A DNA stretch of 33,551 bases. Origin: Candidatus Polarisedimenticolaceae bacterium (GTDB taxonomy: Bacteria; Pseudomonadota; Gammaproteobacteria; Chromatiales; Chromatiaceae). Under the pieces are notes generated by a model. That model did no database searches and was not told where the DNA came from. It saw only the letters and a list, made by a program, of their open reading frames with translations. Shown piece by piece: positions 26,578 to 33,551 of this stretch; position 1 is the first letter of the stretch, and each line of letters begins with the position of its first letter. Location of the stretch: assembly GCA_021647945.1 (NCBI GenBank), contig JAKITT010000028.1:1-33551 (forward strand), given 5' to 3'. Position numbers and translations under genes: made by a program.

Positions 26578-26688
26578 AGACGGGCTGAAAGCCAAAGAGA
26601 ATATTACACTCACTGGAGATTTAACCCTCTCTCCTGATAGAGCCGATTAGCACTATTTATCCACAGAATCACTTGTTAATATTCACGC

Positions 26689-28197
26689 ATGCCAGATTCA
26701 TCTCACATAAATAAACCACCCTGTTCTCTTGCCGCCATTGATCTTGGCTCAAACAGCTTTCATATGATTGTGGTCAAAATAATCGACGACCAGATCCAGA
26801 TCATTGACCAGATCAAGGAGATGGTTCGGCTCGGGGAAGGGTTAACAGAAGAGAAACAGCTACGCCCTGAAGTTCGCTTACGCGCTCTAGCCTGTCTGGA
26901 GCGATTTGGACAACGACTACGCAACAAAGCTGAAGGCAGTGTACGTGCCGTTGGCACCAACACCTTTCGCCAAATCCGCGACCCATCCTTCCTAAAAATA
27001 GCACAACAGGCCTTGGGCCACCCCATTGAGGTGATTGCTGGGCGTGAAGAGGCCCGCCTTGTCTATCTGGGTGTAGCACATGGCTTAGCCACTAAAACAG
27101 GGCGGCGACTGGTTGTTGATATCGGTGGTGGTAGTACTGAGCTGATCATCGGTGAAGGATTCAAACCCATTGAGCGTGAGAGTTTGCATATGGGCTGTGT
27201 CACTATCAGCCGTCGGTTTTTTGCTGATGGCCTGATCACTGAGCAAAGCATGGAGGAGGCGATCATCGCCTGTAGCCTAGAGCTGCGACCAGTACGCGCC
27301 CACTTCAACAAACGTCACTGGCGCTCCGCTGTCGGTAGCTCAGGGTCTATTAAAGCGATCCGAGAGGTGGTCATCAATGCGGGCTGGAGTGACGATGGCA
27401 TCACACTCGAATCACTGGAGAGGCTAAAAGAGAGGCTGATTGAAGTGGGTAGTATTCAACAGCTACAGCTAAGAGGGTTGAGCGACGAGCGGCAGCCTGT
27501 TTTTGTTGGAGGTGTAGTGGCACTGTTAGCCGTTTTTCGCAGCACAGAGATTGAACGCATGCATGTCTCTAGCAAGGCACTTCGTGAAGGTTTGATCTAT
27601 GAGATGTTGGGCCGCATCCACCATGAGGATGTGCGTCAGTTATCGGTTCATTCACTCGGTAAACGCTTCAATATCGATGAAAAACAGGTCGAACGCGTCG
27701 ATGGCACTGTGATGGCACTGTTTGATCAGGTTAGCCTCAGTTGGATGTTGAATGACCCGGAGTACGCCAAAATATTGGGGTGGGCCGCCCATCTGCATGA
27801 GATTGGGCTAACCATTGCTCACAGCCAATTCCACAAACATGGTGCCTATCTGGTTGAGAATGCGGATCTTTCCGGCTTCACGCGCCAAGAACTCGCAGTA
27901 TTGGCTGCGCTCATTCGGGGGCACCGGAGGAAGTTTCCACTAGAGGTGTTTGAGGCACTGCCAAGCAAGGTGATCAACTCCAGCAAACAGCTCTGTATCC
28001 TGCTGCGCCTCGCAGCCCTACTCCGTCGTAGCCGCTCAGCCAGCGCTAGGCCCAACATCAGGATCACGGTGCAAGGGGATAAGATCAACCTAAGATTCAC
28101 CCCGAGTTGGCTCAACCGCCACCCACTGACACACGAAGAGTTAAAGTATGAACAGGCGCATTTGAAAGAGGTAGGATTCGAGCTTAATTTTAAATAA
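26689..28197 (+). CDS. ppx: Exopolyphosphatase (Ppx/GppA family)
   Basis: A 502-residue cytoplasmic enzyme that removes phosphate from the ends of polyphosphate. The ASKHA phosphate-1 motif AAIDLGSNSFHM, VGTNTFRQ, and the phosphate-2 motif VVDIGGGSTELIIGE are all present, and the length fits full Ppx (about 510) rather than short forms. The C-terminal third is helical and HD-like (WAAHLHEIGLTIAH). GppA, which hydrolyses pppGpp, shares this fold; length and sequence lean to Ppx. No ppk gene is nearby. The upstream Shine-Dalgarno sequence is weak. Confidence 0.92.
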   Translation: MPDSSHINKPPCSLAAIDLGSNSFHMIVVKIIDDQIQIIDQIKEMVRLGEGLTEEKQLRPEVRLRALACLERFGQRLRNKAEGSVRAVGTNTFRQIRDPSFLKIAQQALGHPIEVIAGREEARLVYLGVAHGLATKTGRRLVVDIGGGSTELIIGEGFKPIERESLHMGCVTISRRFFADGLITEQSMEEAIIACSLELRPVRAHFNKRHWRSAVGSSGSIKAIREVVINAGWSDDGITLESLERLKERLIEVGSIQQLQLRGLSDERQPVFVGGVVALLAVFRSTEIERMHVSSKALREGLIYEMLGRIHHEDVRQLSVHSLGKRFNIDEKQVERVDGTVMALFDQVSLSWMLNDPEYAKILGWAAHLHEIGLTIAHSQFHKHGAYLVENADLSGFTRQELAVLAALIRGHRRKFPLEVFEALPSKVINSSKQLCILLRLAALLRRSRSASARPNIRITVQGDKINLRFTPSWLNRHPLTHEELKYEQAHLKEVGFELNFK

Positions 28198-28219
28198 ACG
28201 CGTTTCGCAGGCTTATATT

Positions 28220-28651
28220 TTACGCCATTCCCATCTGGCTAAGCAGTTCATCAGCCTCGGTACGGAGTGCTGAATCAGCCATAACGTACATCTTCCGTTC
28301 CTCTTTTCTGTTGTGCTGTTTCATCATGGTGAGTAGCGTCTCAGCAACACCCAGCGCATGTTCTTGGTTCTTCTCTTTGATGCTCTCTTCGATCTCAAAA
28401 ATCAGCTGACGCATCTGCATATGCTCCATCATCATCGCCTGGGTGACACTGGACATCTCGGTTTTCATTGCATAAGCGGGGAAGAGGATGGTCTCTTCCA
28501 TCAGGAAGTGCTTCTCAATATCCTGCTCAAAGGCACTGGTTAGCGTTGCAGCTTGCTCCCAATCACCATTGGCGATGGCCTCTTCTGCTTTTATAAACAT
28601 CTCATCACAGCGTTTGTGTTCTGCGATCATGGCATCAGTAATTTTTGGCAT
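28220..28651 (-). CDS. Hemerythrin-like di-iron protein
   Basis: 143 residues forming a four-helix bundle with the di-iron ligand set of the hemerythrin HHE family: His12, His48 and Glu52 (HFLMEE), His77 (MEHMQM) and His113 with Glu117 (KQHNRKEE). Bacterial relatives bind O2 or NO, or protect against oxidative stress. GGAAG precedes the start by about six bases. The gene converges on ppx, 22 bases apart, and is monocistronic. Confidence 0.9.
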   Translation of the reverse strand: MPKITDAMIAEHKRCDEMFIKAEEAIANGDWEQAATLTSAFEQDIEKHFLMEETILFPAYAMKTEMSSVTQAMMMEHMQMRQLIFEIEESIKEKNQEHALGVAETLLTMMKQHNRKEERKMYVMADSALRTEADELLSQMGMA

Positions 28652-28796
28652 ATATGCTTCCGGTTTGATATTAGAAGAGTGGTTATCTTTTAAGAATGGG
28701 AAAAAAGCCTTACTCCGTCATTGATGTTTATCAAGCCCGGATATTTCATAAGTTTGTGCAAAAATTGCGCAGGATATTGGTTTCACAAGGAAATTT

Positions 28797-28829
28797 ATGA
28801 AGAAATCCCGTATCAGTGATTACGGGTGA
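28797..28829 (+). CDS. Ten-codon leader peptide coupled to the next gene
   Basis: ATG 28797 has a strong AAGGA five bases before it and encodes ten residues (MKKSRISDYG) ending in TGA at 28827-28829. The next gene's GTG start (28826-28828) overlaps this stop as GTGA, the typical layout of translational coupling, and that GTG has no ribosome binding site of its own. A true leader peptide or a frameshift in the real N-terminus are both possible. Confidence 0.5.
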   Translation: MKKSRISDYG

Positions 28830-29383
28830 CTGAAGAAATATTTCTTGTGGAATCAAATAGACAAGCAAGATTGTACATAATTTATGAATTATCTGAGCAA
28901 GAGGATTCAATTGGCAGATCATCGACTAATCCCCTATTATCACCAGCAGATAACCATTCACTTGCACACAAAGCGCCCATGATTAACTGGAAAGCAGCCA
29001 TAATCGGCCTCATTTGTACCATCATCCTCATTTTGCTGGGGCAACTAGCATTTGCGTTAATCGTCTCTTATATCGGCAATATCGGCGATAAAAGCCCCTT
29101 CATCACCGCCAATAAAGAGACGCTATGGATTACAGTCGGCCTGCTCACCTATTTTGGCAGCATGTTAATGGGTGGTGGCGTGACCGCCTTTTTAGTCGAT
29201 GAGCATCGAGTGGCCAACGCAGCTTTTGTCGGCATTTTGGCCAGCTGTTGCTCACTGGCACTCTCCCTAAGCAGCAGTGGCAGCCTCACATTTATGGGGG
29301 TTTTGCTGGTACTCTCTGGCGGTGCATTTGCCGCTATTGGCGGGCTGGGCAGGCGTTGGTTCGCCACATCCGCGCTCTCTTAA
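28826..29383 (+). CDS. Four-helix membrane protein of unknown function
   Basis: 185 residues from a GTG that overlaps the stop of the leader at 28797. About 50 cytoplasmic residues precede four hydrophobic stretches (about 56-80, 96-120, 128-148, 154-172) with many small residues, e.g. LLTYFGSMLMGGGVTAFLV and LVLSGGAFAAIGGLGRRW. I recognise no named family. A second possible start, ATG 28979, lies directly before the first membrane helix. The next gene begins 37 bases downstream and may be co-transcribed. Confidence 0.6.
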   Translation: MTEEIFLVESNRQARLYIIYELSEQEDSIGRSSTNPLLSPADNHSLAHKAPMINWKAAIIGLICTIILILLGQLAFALIVSYIGNIGDKSPFITANKETLWITVGLLTYFGSMLMGGGVTAFLVDEHRVANAAFVGILASCCSLALSLSSSGSLTFMGVLLVLSGGAFAAIGGLGRRWFATSALS

Positions 29384-29420
29384 TACAGCACACTAACCAA
29401 GCTAACAAAGGATTCTCCCA

Positions 29421-29795
29421 TTGGATAAGTCACACTACTTCTATCGTAACGTTACATTCAGCCGTAAAGATAACAAGACATCACTTGCCGATATCTACAA
29501 TCCAACGCTTACCAGCCCACTTGAAGATTGGCTAGGCACCATTATCTCCTTAGCCGATGGCCAGCATACCGTTCAAGAGTTACTCGACTATCTACGCACC
29601 CATTACCGAGGTATGACCCCTGCGAATTTTGAGAATACCGTTGAGTCGGTATTTGATCGCCTAATTGAGGGCAAGCTGGTGCTATTTAGTGAAAAATCTG
29701 TCGAACTGCCCTACTACCTGGCTGAACCCATTGAGTCATTGGATATTAAAAAAGCCAAAAAATTGATGCATGAAGATGGCCATACTCAGCACTGA
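29421..29795 (+). CDS. PqqD-like winged-helix protein
   Basis: 124 residues. The middle has the PqqD fold pattern: SLADGQHTVQELLDYLRTHY followed by FENTVESVFDRLIEGKLVLF, which matches the D-G-x-x-T-V-x-E and final basic strand of PqqD-type domains. PqqD relatives bind leader peptides of modified peptides and of radical-SAM pathways. No radical-SAM gene, precursor peptide or PQQ gene is nearby, so the function is open. The start is a TTG with AAAGGA about nine bases upstream. The stop faces the ald stop across six bases. Confidence 0.65.
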   Translation: MDKSHYFYRNVTFSRKDNKTSLADIYNPTLTSPLEDWLGTIISLADGQHTVQELLDYLRTHYRGMTPANFENTVESVFDRLIEGKLVLFSEKSVELPYYLAEPIESLDIKKAKKLMHEDGHTQH

Positions 29796-29801
29796 CGAAC
29801 G

Positions 29802-30911
29802 CTAAGAGAGTGATGCAAATGACCGGAATTTCGGCATCATAGCCAAACTCTCAGCGACAGCCTGACAGGTGATATATCCCTGATAGGTGTTCAGCCCCAG
29901 CGCAAAGTTTGGCGTGTTACGTAGCGCATCAACACCCTCAGCCGCCAATGTCTTTACAAATGGCAGAGTGGCTGTGGTGAGTGCCATCGTCGCTGTTCGT
30001 GGGTAGGCCGCCGGCATATTAGTGACACAGTAGTGGATTACGCCATGCTCGATATAGGTTGGATCTGTGTGTGAAGTGGGCCGTGCAGTCTCAACACACC
30101 CTCCCTGATCAATACTGACATCAACAATCACCGTGCCAGGCTGCATAGATTTGACCATCTCACGGCTAATAACATCGGGTGCCTTGGCACCCGGTAGCAG
30201 AACTGCGCCGATAACAAGATCAGCGTCAGCAATCTCTCGCATCAAATTCTCAGGGGTAGAGAGTAGAAAGTGGATGTGAGGTGAAATCTCTTGCTTTAAC
30301 AGCACCTCTTTTTCAGCATCAATGCCAACAATGGTCACCTGGGCACCCAAACCATCGGCCGCTTTTGCGGCATGCACCCCTACGACACCATCGCCCACCA
30401 CCAGCACTTTGCCGTGTGGATGACCAAACACCTGCCCCAGCTGAGTGCCACGGCCGCCATTGGGTGTGGCCAGGTGATAATTGCCCATGATCACGGCCGT
30501 ATTTCCGGCAATCGCACTCATAGGTGCAAGCAGAGGCAATCTACCAAGTTCATTCTTAACTGTCTCATAAGCGATCGCTGTGGTTCGCTTTTTCAGTAGT
30601 TGTTCAGTGAGGGAGGGGGCCACACCCGCTAGATGTAGAAAGGTGAAGAGGATCTGCTCGTCCAGGTAGCAATACTCCTGCGCCAACGGCTCCTTGACCT
30701 TAATAACCAGCTCGCTCTGCCAAGCGCTTTCTACCGAGACCAGTTGAGCACCCGCCACCTCGTAATCTGCATCTAAAAAACCGGCCCCTAAACCGGCATC
30801 ACGCTCAATTTTAACGGCATGACCGGCAGCAACCAGTTGTTCTACACCTTGTGGCGTAACGGCTACACGGTTCTCACGATCTTTTATCTCTTTTGGTACA
30901 CCAATCTGCAT
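29802..30911 (-). CDS. ald: Alanine dehydrogenase
   Basis: A 369-residue cytoplasmic enzyme that interconverts L-alanine and pyruvate plus ammonia with NAD. The N-terminal MQIGVPKEIKDRENRVA is a family hallmark, with Lys73 in IKVKEP and His93 in FTFLHLAG as probable catalytic residues, and the NAD-binding GDGVVG motif in VLVVGDGVVGVHAAK. Length and sequence follow the Ald family and not the longer NAD(P) transhydrogenase alpha subunit. It is convergent with the PqqD-like gene and appears alone in its transcript. Confidence 0.96.
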   Translation of the reverse strand: MQIGVPKEIKDRENRVAVTPQGVEQLVAAGHAVKIERDAGLGAGFLDADYEVAGAQLVSVESAWQSELVIKVKEPLAQEYCYLDEQILFTFLHLAGVAPSLTEQLLKKRTTAIAYETVKNELGRLPLLAPMSAIAGNTAVIMGNYHLATPNGGRGTQLGQVFGHPHGKVLVVGDGVVGVHAAKAADGLGAQVTIVGIDAEKEVLLKQEISPHIHFLLSTPENLMREIADADLVIGAVLLPGAKAPDVISREMVKSMQPGTVIVDVSIDQGGCVETARPTSHTDPTYIEHGVIHYCVTNMPAAYPRTATMALTTATLPFVKTLAAEGVDALRNTPNFALGLNTYQGYITCQAVAESLAMMPKFRSFASLS

Positions 30912-31039
30912 AACTATCTCTTGAATCTGCGCTAAGAAAATCTATCAACTCTCTCTTAAAAATAGCTTATGAGAGAAAAAAGAGAGACCAAAATTGAGAT
31001 TGGGGAACAGAAAGAGGCTTTCTAATAGCCTGTTAGATC

Positions 31040-31065
31040 AGAACCTATTACTCACTATAGGTTCT
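31040..31065. other. Perfect 9-bp hairpin between ald and the PilZ gene
   Basis: AGAACCTAT and its exact complement ATAGGTTCT flank an eight-base loop. It lies 83 bases past the end of the PilZ gene and 129 bases upstream of ald, so it could end PilZ transcription or belong to the ald promoter. No T-run follows on the minus strand. Confidence 0.45.
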
Positions 31066-31147
31066 CTACTATATCTGCGGCTACAGGCCGACATGACACT
31101 ATTTGACACTGGAATATATGAGGTTCTAGGTAGGCGAGTAGCAGCAC

Positions 31148-31807
31148 CTAGCTATGTGCAATTTGCCCTTTTACATAGGCACAAAGTAGCAATTTTTGGA
31201 TCCGACTAAGCATTCTAAATGCCACACCATAGTAGTAGACCCGTTCGCCATCTTCGGTCTCTCGCGGGGTAACACTACAGACATTAACTAAGGTGCGAAG
31301 AAACTCCTCTGATTCACAAACACGCAACGGGGCGTTGATATGTAAAACATCACCCACTTTGCCTAGCAGTTCACGGCACTCAAGGCGGGCACCTGTCAGA
31401 CTGATGTCAACCAGCGTCACCTTATGGTACTGCTCCTCCTCTTCCATCAGCTGAGTATTTCTCACGGAGGCCTTGAGGTTACTATTAACCCGTTGTGCAT
31501 TGCGCACCACTTTAGTTTCAACATCGTCAGGGTAAGCCAGATGAATATGGGGATAGGGTTTAGTAGCACTATGCAAAACTTTTGCATTAAACCCGAGTAC
31601 TGCATCGCCTTGAAGCAGGCGAATGGTAAAGGTCATGCCCTCACGAATTAACATTACCTTACCCGCTCGCATAGGGGTGGTCGTTACGATACTCTCATTC
31701 AGCAGGTAACCGATGACACGCACGGCAAACCGTTCTTGATTGGTACTTGGTGGGGCATACTGCAGTTGTAGCGTGTCACCCACTTGAAGTTTATTAATAT
31801 CTTGCAA
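31148..31807 (-). CDS. PilZ-domain, YcgR-like c-di-GMP-binding protein
   Basis: 219 residues from TTG 31807, which has AAGGA seven bases before it; a longer frame to 31924 has a hydrophobic, cysteine-rich N-terminus that looks non-native. The first part (LQVGDTLQLQY, GYLLNESIVTTTP) resembles YcgR-N/flagellar-brake domains. The PilZ domain contains the c-di-GMP-binding RxxxR (Arg102-Arg106) and DxSxxG (Asp134-Gly139, DISLTG), both complete. YcgR-type proteins reduce flagellar or pilus motility when c-di-GMP rises. No flagellar gene is close. It diverges from aat. Confidence 0.85.
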   Translation of the reverse strand: MQDINKLQVGDTLQLQYAPPSTNQERFAVRVIGYLLNESIVTTTPMRAGKVMLIREGMTFTIRLLQGDAVLGFNAKVLHSATKPYPHIHLAYPDDVETKVVRNAQRVNSNLKASVRNTQLMEEEEQYHKVTLVDISLTGARLECRELLGKVGDVLHINAPLRVCESEEFLRTLVNVCSVTPRETEDGERVYYYGVAFRMLSRIQKLLLCAYVKGQIAHS

Positions 31808-31933
31808 ACCTAATTCCTTTTTGACCTTATGATAGGTAGAAGATCCAGCTAGAATCAGGTCATGATTGATAGTACAACAGTGCCAAAATATAGTGCACCA
31901 ACTAAAATTACAACTAAAAAACATTCATTCCCA

Positions 31934-32662
31934 ATGATATATCTTCTGGCTAGTGACCCTGAAACACCATTTCCCGATATTGAATCGGCAGAAACTGAAC
32001 CCAATGGCTTGCTAGCACTTGGTGGAGACCTATCCACCACACGTCTACTCAATGCCTATCGTGCGGGCATCTTCCCCTGGTACAACGATGGCCAGCCCAT
32101 ACTTTGGTGGTCACCTGACCCCAGAACGGTCTTTTTCCCTAGTCAGATAAGAGTCTCAAGAAGTCTCAGAAAAAGCATCAATAGAGCGAATTTTACCGCC
32201 ACCTTTGACCACGCCTTTTCTGATGTGATCTACGCCTGTTCAGAGCCACGAAATATTGAAGAGGGGACGTGGCTCAATAAGGAGATGATCCAAGCCTATC
32301 TTGAACTTCACCAGCTCGGTTTTGCTCACTCTGTTGAAATTTGGCAAGAGGAGCGATTGGTCGGCGGTCTCTATGGAATTAGCCTTGGCGGCGTATTTTT
32401 TGGCGAATCAATGTTCAGCCGTGAGAACGACGTCTCAAAACTGGCCTTAATCCACCTAGCTAACCAACTTGTTGAGTGGGAGCATAAGATGATCGACTGC
32501 CAAGTTTATTCGCAACATTTGATCAGCTTGGGCGCCTTCAATATCAGCAGAAGATCATTCAGAAAAAATCTACAACGATGGTGTAATTCATCGCACCGAC
32601 AAGGAAGCTGGAAGCATGAACCACGACAACACCCCAAACTACCAAAGAGCTATATAAAATGA
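31934..32662 (+). CDS. aat: Leucyl/phenylalanyl-tRNA--protein transferase
   Basis: 242 residues (E. coli Aat has 234). The enzyme adds Leu or Phe to proteins with an N-terminal Arg or Lys, marking them for ClpAP via ClpS. Family motifs GLLALGGDLST, YRAGIFPWY, WWSPDPRTV and LGGVFFGESMFSRE are all present. ATG 31934 gives the usual N-terminus (MIYLLASD); an in-frame ATG at 31862 would add 24 residues, and neither has a strong ribosome binding site. It ends overlapping bpt by four bases (ATGA). Confidence 0.95.
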   Translation: MIYLLASDPETPFPDIESAETEPNGLLALGGDLSTTRLLNAYRAGIFPWYNDGQPILWWSPDPRTVFFPSQIRVSRSLRKSINRANFTATFDHAFSDVIYACSEPRNIEEGTWLNKEMIQAYLELHQLGFAHSVEIWQEERLVGGLYGISLGGVFFGESMFSRENDVSKLALIHLANQLVEWEHKMIDCQVYSQHLISLGAFNISRRSFRKNLQRWCNSSHRQGSWKHEPRQHPKLPKSYIK

Positions 32663-33411
32663 ACAGTAGCGATGAGGGTTTTCAAACCAATCCGGCCATA
32701 CCGCTCTATTTGAGCCAAGAGCATGACTGCTCTTATCTGCAAGATAGATCAGCCAGCATCATCTATTTCGACCCATCTGTAGAAGCTGACATTCCAATAT
32801 ATCAGTGGCTTGTTGATCGCGGTTTTCGACGTAGCGGCAACCATATCTATCGTCCAGCCTGTCCAAGCTGCCACGCCTGCGTACCACTCCGATTACCCGT
32901 GGCGCAGTTTAAGCCAAACCGAAGTCAGCGCCGTTGCTGGAAACAAAATAACGCCAATATCACTGTCACTGATCGACCCAGTGAGTTTGACCAAGAGCAG
33001 TTCGACCTCTACCAACGCTACGCAAAAGCACGCCACAATGATGGCAATATGGCAGATTTCGGGCCCAACGAGTATATGGATTTCCTTACTAGCTCATGGA
33101 GTGAAACCATCTTTTTTGAGTTTCGCATCGACTCAAAATTAGTCGCCGTTGCCATCAGTGATCTACTGCCCGACGGGCTTTCATCCACCTATACCTTTTA
33201 CGACCCAGACCTTAGTCACCTTGGCCTAGGCATCTACTGCCTTCTATGGCAAATTGAGCAGACTCAACAGAGAGGCTTGCATTGGCTCTATCCAGGTTAC
33301 TGGATAAAAGAGTGCAAAAAAATGAACTATAAGGATAAATTCAGACCGATTGAGGCTTGGAGTAATAATAGGTGGAACACCTATGAAACAGGCCAACCAT
33401 TAGCACTTTGA
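32659..33411 (+). CDS. bpt: Aspartate/glutamate leucyltransferase
   Basis: 250 residues, a homologue of the N-end rule Ate1/Bpt enzymes. It adds Leu to proteins with an N-terminal Asp or Glu, completing the same pathway as Aat. The cysteine motif PACPSCHACVPLR, LYQRYAKARHN and YPGYWIKECKKMNYK are conserved. The start codon overlaps the aat stop (ATGA), so the two are translationally coupled. The pair often precedes infA, which is not seen in the remaining 140 bases. Confidence 0.95.
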   Translation: MNSSDEGFQTNPAIPLYLSQEHDCSYLQDRSASIIYFDPSVEADIPIYQWLVDRGFRRSGNHIYRPACPSCHACVPLRLPVAQFKPNRSQRRCWKQNNANITVTDRPSEFDQEQFDLYQRYAKARHNDGNMADFGPNEYMDFLTSSWSETIFFEFRIDSKLVAVAISDLLPDGLSSTYTFYDPDLSHLGLGIYCLLWQIEQTQQRGLHWLYPGYWIKECKKMNYKDKFRPIEAWSNNRWNTYETGQPLAL

Positions 33412-33430
33412 AAATCACTTTAAGATAAGG

Positions 33431-33551
33431 CTATGTCATCGTTAATTGTTGGTCACTACTGACACCCAACGCAGCAAATAAAAAAGCCTGTGGTGTTAAG
33501 GAAGTTTTTGCATGATCAATGAGCCGCCTCCAACCTAAGTAATTGGCTAGA
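33431..33551 (-). pseudogene. C-terminal end of a possible transposase, cut by the right edge
   Basis: On the minus strand a frame runs from the window edge to a TAG at 33431-33433. Its 39 residues (YLGWRRLIDHAKTSLTPQAF and ending SSDQQLTMT) read like the C-terminus of a transposase I have met in proteobacteria, but I cannot name the family with confidence. It is partial, so whether the gene is intact cannot be judged. It lies 19 bases after bpt and converges with it. Confidence 0.4.

Larger units (their letters stand above)
26232..26688. promoter_or_regulatory. 457-base intergenic region between dksA-like gene and ppx
   Basis: No gene is recognised. It holds a short AAGGG-N4-CCCTT hairpin at 26318-26331, the second repeat copy at 26404-26546, and a run of 11 G at 26567-26577. 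Promoters for the divergent flanking genes should lie here, but none is clearly visible. Direct repeats TTTGCTAA flank the repeat (26395-26402 and 26549-26556). Confidence 0.4.

Noticed and set aside
28196..28205. Palindrome AAACGCGTTT after ppx
   Set aside because: It is short, overlaps the ppx stop and has no T-run; it is not enough to call a terminator.
28884..28982. 32-codon open frame ending ATGA at a possible internal start
   Set aside because: It has no ribosome binding site and lies in another frame within the better-supported membrane-protein gene.

Overview
The window is a stretch of chromosome from a gammaproteobacterium. RlmG, GcvR, TatABC, the Aat/Bpt pair, Ppx, an Acs of the enterobacterial-pseudomonad type and a FapA/DUF342 protein all read as gammaproteobacterial. 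GC content looks moderate. The mix of many signalling proteins with a DUF748 protein and the TVP38-flavoprotein fusion would suit a free-living or symbiotic marine lineage, but that is inference. No rRNA, tRNA, CRISPR array or prophage was seen.

Layout. 1-838: a broken PAS-GGDEF diguanylate cyclase facing a Cache-like fragment on the other strand. 849-4706: an SDR-fold protein and acs diverge from a 371-base regulatory gap; a zinc-ribbon Nudix hydrolase converges on acs across a perfect 17-bp inverted repeat. 4920-8289: FapA-family protein, a small zinc-ribbon membrane protein and rlmG. 8293-11419: a TVP38-flavoprotein fusion and an orphan exported protein. 11509-16272 (minus): tatA-tatB-tatC-CBS protein-DUF748 protein, probably one operon; TatC has an unusual FimV-like tail. 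16588-18615: gcvR-like and PhoH/PIN genes. 18681-18803 and 26404-26546: two copies of a mobile repeat, each a 60-bp REPIN-like core inside longer terminal inverted repeats. 18917-20037 (minus): a WGR mini-protein and a CxxC protein. 20203-25785: a three-gene signalling operon made of a periplasmic binding protein, a hybrid histidine kinase and a response regulator. 25884-28651: DksA/TraR-type protein, ppx and a hemerythrin. 28797-30911: a 10-codon leader, a four-helix membrane protein, a PqqD-like protein and alanine dehydrogenase. 31148-33411: a PilZ/YcgR-like protein diverging from the aat-bpt N-degron operon. 33431-33551: the tail of what may be a transposase entering from the right.

How the genes fit together. 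Several loci deal with signalling: c-di-GMP synthesis at the left edge and c-di-GMP reading by the PilZ protein at the right, and a complete phosphorelay in the middle (dCache-HAMP-PAS-HisKA-HATPase-REC-HPt kinase with its own exported binding protein and a REC protein whose output domain is unclear). The Tat genes share a transcript direction with an envelope AsmA-like protein. Ppx and the DksA-like protein suggest stress physiology. Acs and Ald are single-gene links to acetate and alanine metabolism.

The items most worth a second look are the REPIN-in-inverted-repeat element, the TatC tail, the binding protein-kinase-regulator operon, the GTGA-coupled leader peptide at 28797, and the rearranged or misassembled left edge.
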